Source: Sanguibacter suarezii NBRC 16159
GTDB taxonomy: Bacteria > Actinomycetota > Actinomycetes > Actinomycetales > Cellulomonadaceae
Assembly (NCBI RefSeq): GCF_001552735.1
Contig: NZ_BCRT01000013.1
Coordinates: 62,001-126,000 of the forward strand
Length of the DNA stretch: 64,000 bases
Direction: 5' to 3'
The position numbers and the translations under genes were made by a program. The notes beneath the pieces were generated by a model. It ran no database searches. It saw only the letters and a program-made list of their open reading frames with translations, and was not told the origin of the DNA. The first letter of the stretch is position 1. Each line of letters opens with the position of its first letter. This document shows, piece by piece, positions 1 through 9,900 of the stretch.

Positions 1-204
1 CCAGGCAGCAGGGATGCCCTCGGCGTCGGTGCCGAGGCTGGTCGCGAACTGACTGGTTGCGCTTGCGGGGATTGCGAACTTGTACGAATACTCGTTGCCG
101 AACGGACTGCCGGAAAGGTGCTGGCCAGCGATCGTGTACGCGCCATCTCGGAAGGTCAAATCGACAAACAGTTGGCCGTTAGTCACGTCGTTGATTTGCG
201 TCAC
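1..204 (-). CDS. Unknown protein, N-terminal 68 residues (cut by window edge)
   Basis: An open frame begins with GTG at 204 and runs off the left edge. A strong GGAGGAG ribosome site lies five bases upstream, which fixes the start; the ATG just before it is followed at once by a stop. The visible part begins VTQINDVTNGQLFVDLTFRD and has no signal peptide or membrane segment. I recognise no family. It lies on the same strand as the next gene upstream, about 150 bp away, and could be co-transcribed with it. Confidence 0.6.
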   Translation of the reverse strand, partial: MTQINDVTNGQLFVDLTFRDGAYTIAGQHLSGSPFGNEYSYKFAIPASATSQFATSLGTDAEGIPAAW

Positions 205-356
205 ATGCTCCTCCTTATTGGTCTCATCATTCACCACGCCACCGACATAACGACAACACAAGCTGGCCAGGGGCGCGGCAGGTACCATTTGTCTGGCTTG
301 CGCGCCCCCTCGACCCAATTGACCAGTCGCGAGCAAGCGTGCGGCAGCGCGCAGCG

Positions 357-1421
357 TCAGTTCAACCAGTCACCGACACACTTGGCGATGACGCGCGCAA
401 CACTTCGTCCGGCTCCTCGATATTCGGCCATCAAGTCGAAGGTCCCATCTTCCCGGTAGAGGACACCTTCGACGGAGACCACGGCGATCGGCACTTCATC
501 GCGGAGTATGGCCCAAAAATGGGATGACGGCTCACCATACACGCCTAGCTTTGTCGTGATTTTTGCAGCAGCGGCAGCCGTGGGGAACCGCTCCACATAC
601 CCTCGGGATTCCTCTTCCTCCCAATCCGAGGAGTCGAGGAACTCGTTTCGGACATCCCAGCTGTGGCGATCGTGGATCTGCATTCGGAGCAGAGCGGCAA
701 TGAATCGATAGGTGAGGGTGCGCCGAGTCGATCGCGGACGAGGCCCAGGGAGGGCTAGCCTGGCAGCCTCCTCAATAGCCTTAACAGAGCCATGTGGAGA
801 TGGGTCGCCTAGCACCTCTCTCCAACTCAGGTGAAAATCAGCGTTCGAGATTACATGAAGCGAGCCAGCGCGGTTCATTTGAACGTCCGGGATCGTTCCG
901 CCCGGCAACAAAAGAGCAAGACAGTCATACAGGCCACCACCTACATGCATCTCCCACACCACGTACTCAGGATGTCGAGCGGCAAGTTCACTGGCGATCC
1001 ACCAGGATTCGGCGATGATCCGGCGCAACGAAGGTTCGTCTGGCACGATCGAACTGTCGGGCTCGATCTCATTCGCGTCCAAAGAGTCCCCCGTATCTGA
1101 AACGAGGGCCGCCTCCGGATGGCTCACGGCGAGAAACTGGGCGACCATCGCCTCGATCGCAGTCTCCATCGGCTCGTCAGTGTCTATCGAGGACCAGTTG
1201 GCGCCATAGGCCGAAGTGGTTTCCTCACGCATTTCAAGCCATGACTCGAACGTATGGGAGGCGCCTCTGTCCGAGAACGCCTGAGCACCTTCAGCCTGCA
1301 ACGCTGCCGTCGCCTGCGGGTAGTGACACTCACCGCGCTCATTCCAAATCCCGACAGGCCCATTCTGGCCATGTCCCGGTATCCAGTCGAGATGGACTGC
1401 ATACCGGTGCACCTCGCTCAC
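357..1421 (-). CDS. Hypothetical protein, 354 aa
   Basis: A soluble, acidic protein of unknown function. The GTG start at 1421 has an AGAGG ribosome site eight bases upstream. The N-terminus (VHRYAVHLDWIPGHGQNG) and the C-terminal 90 residues (FWAILRDEVPIAVV, then EYRGAGRSVARVIAKC) look like folded domains, with an acidic, low-complexity middle. No signal peptide, membrane helix or nucleotide-binding motif is visible. It lies downstream of the helicase operon on the same strand but is separated by about 260 bp, so it may be an independent defence-island passenger. Immunity-type proteins can look like this, but that is only a guess. Confidence 0.6.
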   Translation of the reverse strand: MSEVHRYAVHLDWIPGHGQNGPVGIWNERGECHYPQATAALQAEGAQAFSDRGASHTFESWLEMREETTSAYGANWSSIDTDEPMETAIEAMVAQFLAVSHPEAALVSDTGDSLDANEIEPDSSIVPDEPSLRRIIAESWWIASELAARHPEYVVWEMHVGGGLYDCLALLLPGGTIPDVQMNRAGSLHVISNADFHLSWREVLGDPSPHGSVKAIEEAARLALPGPRPRSTRRTLTYRFIAALLRMQIHDRHSWDVRNEFLDSSDWEEEESRGYVERFPTAAAAAKITTKLGVYGEPSSHFWAILRDEVPIAVVSVEGVLYREDGTFDLMAEYRGAGRSVARVIAKCVGDWLN

Positions 1422-1681
1422 GCAAACACCTCTGCGCCACTGGCCGTCAAGGTGAGAAGTCCGCCATGAGCGTCAACCTCTCCCGCGCCAGCTGCTTGCG
1501 TGAGGGCGGACGACCACTCGTCGTCGCGATCGGCAAGCCATGCATTGTTCACGGTTGGTTGGGTGCGCATTGTCTACCTTCAGTATCGGTGACCACTATG
1601 AGATGAACTAGTACTGCCGAACTGCTCTGACGTTCGGCTCCCTCCACCTCGTCCTGGATGTCGCGTTGTCGCCCCACCCCG

Positions 1682-3928
1682 CTAACGCGACGTAGTCTCC
1701 AAGAGAGACGACGTCGCCCCGCTCCACGACACCGCCAACTCATCCCGAGCGCGCGTTGCCGCCACATAGAGCAGCGACCGTTCGCGGAGCATCGCGTCCT
1801 CCCAGGAGTCCTTGGAGTACTTCTCCGCGCGCAGCGCGGCGGGGACAGAGCCCTCGCTCACCCCGAAGAGCAGGACCCGGGAGAACTCGGTCCCCTTGCA
1901 CCGGTGCATGGTCATGACGACCGGCAGGCCGGCCTTGATGCCCTCACGGTCCACAGCACGAACGCTGACACCGCGTTCACCGAGCGCGGCGACAACCTTG
2001 TCCCGGACCAGCCGGTCGCGCACGAGCACCGCGATGGTCTCTGGCGCCACGCCGGCGGCGAGCCAGTCAGCGACGACGGCAGTGGCGTGGTCGTACTCGG
2101 CTCCCAGCCCCGAGCACCCGTGCAGCGCGGGGAGAGGGCCGGATCTCGCAGACCGGTAGTCGGACGACTTCTCCGAGCCGTCATCGAGGTCCGTGTACTC
2201 CCCGGGTGCGAGCACGCTCAGCGCGAACGCGAGGTTCTGCGCGGTCGTCCGGTAGTTGAGCGTCAAGCGGCGCGAGCGCCCGACGATCTCGATGCCGTAG
2301 CGGGACAGCACAACCTTCTGCCCGTAGATCCGCTGGTGGGAGTCTTCGGCGATGAACAGGTCGTCGCGCCGCTTCTCGGGGCCCGCGAGGGCACGAAGCA
2401 GTTGCCACCGCGCCGGCGTGAGGTCTTGGCCCTCATCCACCAAGACGTGATCTGCGAGGTAGCCGCCTCCGCTCCTGAATACCGAGGTGAGGTACTCCGC
2501 GGCGACCGCGGCTGCCTCGTCGAAGTCCATCTCACGGTCGAGCGCACCATTGTTGCGGTACGCGGCCACGATCTTCCACACTGCTCGCCGGCGAGCCCGG
2601 TCGAGTGGAACCCCGCGGCCGGGTCGACGCACCTTGAGGTAACCCGCCTCCGAGGTGATACGCGAGGGAAGGATGACCGTCGCGTACTCCGCGTCGAGGA
2701 ACGCCACGCTCTGCAGCTCGGGTGGTAAATCGTCCCCGTGAATGTCGAGCACCTCGGCCCAGCGGGCCGAGGCAGATCGCACGGCTCCCACCCTGGCCCC
2801 ATCACCCAGAATGGTCGAGGCGGCTGTGTCGGCCGCGTCACCAGCACCCTTCAGCACGCGCGCAGCGAGCGCATCGATCCCGGCGACGTAGACCCCGCAG
2901 TCCCCCAGCATCGTGGAGACCGCGACATTCGGGTCCAGCCGGAACAGGTCACGCTTCATCGCCTCGGCAAGGTTCGTGGTGTACGTCGTGACGATCACGC
3001 GCCGGTTGTCATCGGCGAGCGCGAGCGCACGGGCACGGTGGAGCACCACGACGGTCTTCCCCGTCCCCGCTCCCCCCGACAGTCGGAACGGACCGTTCCA
3101 GCTCCCGGCGACATAGCGTCGCTGTTCGGGGTGGAGGAACACCCGCCACGCCCCGAAGTCCCCGTCGTCGATCGCCCGACGGAGCTCGTCGTTGCTCTCG
3201 ATGTACGTGAACGAGAGCTTCGCGGCCGCGTGGTCGAGTCCGCGCAAGAGGGCTTCGTCCGCGTCAGCCACATCCTCGACGGGTTGGTCGAGCGCGAGGC
3301 GCTCCTGCACCTCCCCCAGACTATGTCCCGAGGCGAGGTCGATGAGCGCAAGCCCCTGCCACTCCACGGCCCGGCCGGCCAGGTCCAAGAGGTTGTCCTC
3401 CGTCGCGGCAGCGAGGGCCGCAACAGCCAGGTTCTGGTCCAGGCCCAACCGTTCGACGAGGTCTGCGACGCTCAGGCCCAGAGCCACGAGCACGGGGGTG
3501 TCATCAGCCGCAGAAGGAGCCACCTCCGGCGCGAGCGCAGCGGAGGCCGCCGGGGCAGGATCGGCAACAGATCCGGCAGCGACACCCATAGCCGCATCCG
3601 GCTCCACCGTCCGGATCTCAGTGATCCCGTTCACCGGGTTGACGCTCAGCGTCGTCTTCTTCGCCAGTGCGATCGCGTCGTCGTGAGGCCAGATCCCGTG
3701 GAAGACGTATGTCGGTTCCCCGGACCCGGTGATCTTGAACAGCACCGCACGGAAGAAGTCGTCAACCCGCCCGGTCCGCACCCGTGCGTCGACGGAGTTG
3801 TGGATCGGCTCGATGTGCAGGCCCGGTGAGGCGTCATTCTCGGTGAGCTTCTCGAGGAAGGCGTAGGCCTTCTTCTTGACCGAGGGGTCGAGCTTGTTGC
3901 TCGACTTGGACATGATGATGTTGGGCAT
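1682..3928 (-). CDS. UvrD/Rep-type helicase with RelE-like N-terminal domain
   Basis: A superfamily 1 DNA helicase of 748 residues. Residues 1-100 resemble the RelE/ParE fold found at the N-terminus of some UvrD-like helicases: R54, R60 and the closing W80-PHDDA motif (H82, D83) are visible. The Walker A motif GAGTGKT is at 286-292, the DEGQD Walker B at 498-502, and a C-terminal LLYVAATRARDELAV segment matches UvrD motif VI. The ATG overlaps the stop of the preceding gene as TGATG, so translation is coupled and the protein is the last member of the DISARM-like operon. DISARM as originally described does not include this gene, so its role here (unwinding or sensing invading DNA) is inferred. 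An internal ATG at codon 6 is an alternative start. Confidence 0.85.
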   Translation of the reverse strand: MPNIIMSKSSNKLDPSVKKKAYAFLEKLTENDASPGLHIEPIHNSVDARVRTGRVDDFFRAVLFKITGSGEPTYVFHGIWPHDDAIALAKKTTLSVNPVNGITEIRTVEPDAAMGVAAGSVADPAPAASAALAPEVAPSAADDTPVLVALGLSVADLVERLGLDQNLAVAALAAATEDNLLDLAGRAVEWQGLALIDLASGHSLGEVQERLALDQPVEDVADADEALLRGLDHAAAKLSFTYIESNDELRRAIDDGDFGAWRVFLHPEQRRYVAGSWNGPFRLSGGAGTGKTVVVLHRARALALADDNRRVIVTTYTTNLAEAMKRDLFRLDPNVAVSTMLGDCGVYVAGIDALAARVLKGAGDAADTAASTILGDGARVGAVRSASARWAEVLDIHGDDLPPELQSVAFLDAEYATVILPSRITSEAGYLKVRRPGRGVPLDRARRRAVWKIVAAYRNNGALDREMDFDEAAAVAAEYLTSVFRSGGGYLADHVLVDEGQDLTPARWQLLRALAGPEKRRDDLFIAEDSHQRIYGQKVVLSRYGIEIVGRSRRLTLNYRTTAQNLAFALSVLAPGEYTDLDDGSEKSSDYRSARSGPLPALHGCSGLGAEYDHATAVVADWLAAGVAPETIAVLVRDRLVRDKVVAALGERGVSVRAVDREGIKAGLPVVMTMHRCKGTEFSRVLLFGVSEGSVPAALRAEKYSKDSWEDAMLRERSLLYVAATRARDELAVSWSGATSSLLETTSR

Positions 3929-6900
3929 CAGTTCTCCAGGAGTGCGGCGCTGAGCGTGGGGGCGTCGAGCGGCAGGATGGTCCAGCCTGCCTTCACCAGG
4001 TCTGCGTGATCGTCGGGCTCGAGGTCATGGTCGAGCGCCACGAGGGCGTGCGGCCAGCTCGCAAAGACCGGGATGCCACCCGCGCGCTCCTCGCCGACCT
4101 CGGGCACGGGCAGTCCCGCACGCTCCAGCGCGAGCAGCACCTCGCGTTCTTGTGCGGTCAGGCTTGAGTGCCCGCCGGCGGGCAGGTCGACCTCAAGGAT
4201 CACCCGCCACTCGTGCGCCAGATCAAGATCGGCGACGACGTTGGCAGTGCCCGACGCCGAACCAGCGGCCCCGAGGTCCACCTCGCTGAGTGCAGTCACG
4301 ATCGTGGTCTGCATCCGCAGGTTGATCGCGTTGGACAGGTGCAGCCACCGTTGCCATCCTGCGCGGTGGTCGCTGTCGGCCACGGCCTGCTCACGGTCAT
4401 CGAGCATGATGACGAGCTCGACGTTGGACGTCTGGTCCTCACCGTGCGCACGGGCCATGAGCAGTACCGGTCCCTCGCGCCAACGCCACCCGGGCGTGGT
4501 GCCGGCGACGTCAGACTCACCGAGGAGGTGGCGGGCTGCCTGCACGTCGAGAGGTATGTCCGCGTCGAGCTGGCAGGGCTCGGCCTGGGGGGCGAAGAAC
4601 CACGGCAGCGCGTCGGCCAGCTGGCGGGTGCCGGTCGTGTCGGGGTGCTGGATCCAGGCCATGAGGAACCCGATCGCTCCCCCGCGCGAGGCCTCGACGG
4701 CGGAGGGCGGGAACGCAAAGCCCGCCTCCATGAGCACCTCGACTGTCTCGGCTGAGAGCCAGGAGGGAGCAAGATCCTGCCCGACGCCGTAGCCCGGCGT
4801 CGCCTGTCCGCTCGCCTCGAGGTCGGCATGGGTGAGGGCGAGGACGACGTAGCCCTCCGCCCGTAGCCAGGCGCGCTTCTCGGCGTCGACCGCGATGATG
4901 TTGTGCGCGGGGCTGGCGTGATAGAAGTGCCCGTCGGTGAAGATCGCCACGCGCGGGACGTTGAGGTCGTCGCAGCGCAGCACGAAGTCGGGTTTGACGG
5001 GCCCGAGCGGCACCTCCGGCTCGAAGGACCAGCGGCGCTGGGCGCCGGTGATGGTGATCTGCAGGGTGTTGCCGTGCGGGCCGGGCTGTTCTTTGACGGT
5101 GGCTCCGAGACCTGCCAGGCGCTCGGTGAACAGGGCGCGGAACCGGATCTCCAAGGGAGATGCGTGGGCTCCGCTCGGTGGTTCGACGTCGGTGACTGTC
5201 CACCCGTTTCCGGCTGTGCCGGCAAGGACGGCTGCGAGGTCGTCGGCCTCGCCCGGTGTGCCGCCGAGGAGGATGTCTCGCAGGTGCCGCTCGGCGACGG
5301 TCCGCGAGACGGTGTCCGGACGGTTGCCGGCGAAGGGCAGCAGGCAGCGGTGGCAGGCCAGGCGCGCCTCCTGCGCGCACGGGCAGTCGCGGATGATCTG
5401 CCACGCTGTGGCGAGCACCTGCCACAACGTGTCCGCGTCACTGAGCCCGGCGAGGTAGCCCGTTCCACCGGGGACGGAGTCGTGCAGGAGCAGCGCCCGG
5501 GTGGTCTGACCACCCGGACCGCCCGCGGTGGCCAGGAGCGGATCGGCGATCAGGGAGACCCCGATGTGGTCTGGTGACCCGCCCAGGCGCTCACGCAGGC
5601 CTAGCATGAGAGCCGCCGACAGGCTGGGCTCAGCGAAGGAGTCAGCGCTGGTCACCGAATGTGGCAGGCGGATGACGAGTCCTTGGGTGCGCAGGCTCCG
5701 CGAGAGGATGAGGTCGACCGTGTCCTCCTGGGCGCTCGTACGGTGCACGCACCACGGACGGTGCTGGCGCGGGGTGTTGACGCCGTCCCCGGGGCTCAGG
5801 TGACCGCACGCGGTGCACACTCGGAACCCGCCGATCGGGCTCTCGACCCCGGCGATCGCGAACGTGGATCCGAGACCGGCGAGCTTGCCGGTGTTGAACC
5901 ACCGCACGTCGAGGTGGCCGAGGTACTTCACGCCGAAGTCGTAGTCCTCGAGGAACCACTGCCCCACGACGGCGTCCGGGTCGATGTCCGCGGCGATGAC
6001 GATGTTGTATGCCTGCCGGACGCGCTCGTCGCGTGAGTCGCTGATCGCCGCCTCGTCGCGGCGCACCTCGGCCGAGACACGGCGCAGCTCGAGGGCTTTG
6101 ACCCGCTGCTTGGCGTCGGCGATGTCCGTCGACTGGCACCGCGGGCACATGGTCGGTGCCGACTGCGTGGTGTGGATCTCGTGGGCGTACCCGCAGCACG
6201 GGCACAGGGACCAGTCCCGGACGTCTTGTCCGTCGGGGCCGAGATCGACCGTGTCGACGACGATCTCCATCCCGCGGGCGTAGAAGGTGGATCCCGGCGC
6301 CAGTTCTCGGAGCGCGTTGGCTGAGGACCGTTGGTAGTCGTGGGACTCACTCTCGTAGCTGCCGGTCTCCGGGTCGATCCAGGTCAGGGCGACGTCGAGG
6401 GTGACGGAGTCGTCGAGGAGGGTGTAGTTCGGCAGGATGCCGTACTCCTCGAGAACGGCGATCCAGTGGTCGCCCCGCAGGTCCTTGAGCTGCGCTCGAA
6501 GCAACCGCAGCGTGCCCATGGCCGACTTGGCGGCCGCCTTGTCGTCGTCGTTGGCCGCGGGCAGGTCAGCGGCGGCGTTGAGCTTCGGCAACGCGTTTTC
6601 AAGCTCGGCGATCTGGTGCTTGAGGTCTTGCACGGTGAGGTTCCAGCGGGCGGAGGCCTTCTCGAGGTGCAGTCGGAGTCCGCTCCCACCAGTCTCGTCC
6701 GAGTACGTGGCCCAGCACTTCAGGGCGTCCACGGCCGTGTCGTCGAGGCCGGGGAAGGCACCGAGGAAGGTATCGAGGCGTTCCTTCGACTCGGTCTCGG
6801 CCACGGTGGCAATGTCACCGAGGAACGTTCCGCTCTCGACCTTGCCGATCGCCCCGGTGGCCTTCCTCGGGTGCGGCCGGTCGCTGTCGCGGGCGAAGGC

Positions 6901-9900
6901 GTCGATGAGGTGGGCGGTGTACTGGCGGCGCAGGATCTCCTCGGCGGACAGATAGGTCGCCGGTGGGCGTACCTGTCCGTTGATCATGGACAGCGGGTCG
7001 CCCAGGCGTGGCAGGTGCTCACCACGGCCCGTGACGAAGGCCAGGGACAGGGCGTTGCCGGTGAGGCGCCCGGCCCGGCCGATGCGTTGCAGGTAGGAGG
7101 CGACAGTCCGCGGCAGGGACGCGAGCATGACGGTCGAGAGATCGCCGATGTCGATCCCCATCTCGAGGGTCGGTGTCGCGACGAGCACGTTCGGCGCATC
7201 CGGGCTCAGGTGACCCGACTTGAACTCGTTCTCGTACCGCAGCCGCTCCTCGTCGTCGAGCAGGCTGGAGTGCTCTCGGGCCACGATGCGGCGCATGTCG
7301 GCCGAGGCGTAGAGGCCCCGGTAGAAGTTGTCGTCCTGGGCGGTCGGGCGCAGGTGCCCGGGGCACCGCCCGAGCATGCACGGCGCACCGCTGAGCTGGT
7401 CGTGGGCTTCCACGGTGACCGGCACCTGGTGACGGCAGGTGTCGCAGACGAGCAGGTGGCGTCCGGCAGCGAGGTCGTCGTCCGTCGTAGGATGCACGAC
7501 GACGGCGCTGGCCGGGATCGCGTAGACGATCCCGGTCTTGCTGGCTGCAGAGGTCAGCACTCCCTCGCTGGTGAGCAGCTCCAGGAGCCGGCGGGCGAGC
7601 ACCCCGGCGAAGTGGGTAGGGACCGACAGGGTGCGGGAGGTCCACTGGGTGTACCAGCTCTGCGGGCTGGTCACCGCGTCCAGGAGCGGATCCTTGGCTC
7701 CGGTTGCTGGTCCTGTTCGCGGGAAGGCGGGGGTGGAGCGTCCGGACGGGAAGGCGGACATACCTTGGTTCTTGGGACGTCCGCCCCACAGCCGGTACCG
7801 GTTGCCGTCCTCGGCGATGTACTTGGCGAACCATTCATGTTCGATCGCGCCGCGCTCGCGCATCCTCTCCAGGGTCCCGCGGACCCAGCGCGTGAGGTCC
7901 GCGTCAGTGGTCGAGACAAGGTCGGAATCCAGGTGTTCCTGGCCTGAGCTCTCGGTCAGGACGCGTCGCGCGATGGTCGCCAGGCGCGCGCCGGTGCCGG
8001 CCTCGACGCCGACGGCCACGGATCCGGTGGCTTCGAGGGTGCGTCCTACTCGCGAGAACAGACCGACCTCGAGGATCGCGTCGAAGAGCAGCCGACGGCG
8101 CACACGTTTGCGGACGCCGACGGGCACGGCAAGGAGCCGGTCAGCCTGCCAGAAGGGTTTGAAGCCGTCGTTGTCCACCAGGTCGGGGTGCAGCATCCGG
8201 TACCGGCGGAACGGATCGTCACCAGCCTGGCGCAGGGCCTCGTCCACCACCTCGTCGACGGAGCGGGGCATGTCACCGACCGCGGCACGGAGCACGGCGC
8301 GCAGGGTCAGCGTGTGGGAGCGGGCTTCCACAAATCCGGCGCGGTGCGCGGCGTCTTGGACGGAGTCGGTGAAGACGAGGGCCTTTTTCTCCACGGCGTC
8401 GAGCTGGGGGTCGCCGAAGAGGGTGGAGAGCGTCACGGAGAGCAGGGTGGCGATCGCGGAGCCGAGGAACCGGATGCCGTCACGCTGCTGGCAGGAGGGG
8501 CACTGGTCCCTGGTGGACAGGTCGTCGGCGTCCGGTCCTACCTGGGTGAGGACGGGCAGGATCCACCCGTCGAGCAGGTCGGGGTCGGTGTCGGCGGGCG
8601 GCGTGGGCAGGAGGGTGCGCTGGCGGACGTGCAACCAGGACAGGCCTGTTGTGTCGGCTTCCTGGCCGGGGGCGGCGAAGACGGCGTGGTCGGCCTCGCC
8701 GGGGGCGAAGAGCAGCGCGCGGAACCTGCCCTTGCGGGCGGCATGGTTGCGGCGGATGGCAGTGTCATCTGTGTGCAGGTCCGCCCCCACGGGGGCTAGC
8801 TCGACTCCCCAGCCGGAACGTCCGCAGTGGCGGCAGTACAGGGCGGGGAAGGCGGGCCGGCCCTCCCAGGCGAAGGCGTCGGATTCTCCGACCTCCACTC
8901 CCCCGTCGTCGTTCCACAGGTACTTGGTGGTTGCGGCGGCGACCCGGTCGAGCCTGCTGAGCTCGCGCACCCACAGGTGCAGGTCGACCGTGAGCGCATC
9001 TCGCCCAGAGGCCGCGCGGACATGGGAGAGCGCAGCGGTGAGGTGCACCAGCAAAGCCACGGTGCCATCTGCCGCGCCGCTCGCTTGTCGTCCTGCGAAC
9101 AGCTCGTCGACGAGATCGTCGAGTGCCTGCGCGTCGGTGCTCGCCGCCACGAGCTGGTGCACGGCGGGGTGCGTCTTGGCCAGGTCGAGGAGGGCCAGGT
9201 CGCCGGCGAGGTGACTGCGCAGATCGGTCTCAGTGGTGCCGAAGGCGGCGGCGAAGAAGACCTCGGCGAGCTCGTCGCTGCTGTGCGCTGCGTCAAGGCG
9301 CGGCATGAGGTCGGCCTGGTCGAGGTCGGCGAGGGCGAGGGGAGCCAGCCCCGCGGCATGCACGCGGGCCGCAGCGGAGGGGTCGGCCCACTCGTCGAGG
9401 GTGAGCCGGGACTCCCCCACAACCATCGTCGCGTCGAAGGTCTCACCGAAAACGGTGGTCGCGAAGTCGAGCATGATCTGCGGGTCGCCCTTGTCACCCA
9501 GCGTGGCCGACGTGGCGACCGGGGTGATGCGTCCGAGGGGGCGGGCGCGGTCCTCCGGCGTCAGCCCATGTTCCGCCAGGCTGGCGTCGTCCGTAGGCCA
9601 GGCGGCCTTGAGGGTGATGCCCAGGCGCCGGAGCAGCATGGCGACGTCGGTGCCCTGGGCACCGTCGTAGGTGTGGAACTCGTCGAGGACGAGGTACTGC
9701 AGGGACGTGGCGCTCTGCTGCCAGAGTGCGCTGTCCTCGTGGCGGAGCAGGAGCTGGTCGAGCATCTTGTAGTTGGTGAGCAGGATGTCCGGCGGGGTGT
9801 CGCGGATGACGGCGCGGTCGGTGATGAGACCTTCGGCTGTGACGACGGTGCGGACCTCGTCCTGCTGCCCGGTGTACAGCGCGGCGGTGATGCCGGCGAG

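Noticed and set aside
1658-3829. Long plus-strand open frames opposite the UvrD-type helicase gene
   Set aside because: They mirror the high-GC codon pattern of the minus-strand gene and have no ribosome sites or family resemblance.
6331-9214. Plus-strand open frames of over 500 codons within the DrmAB gene
   Set aside because: Antisense shadows; the minus-strand protein has clear helicase motifs throughout.
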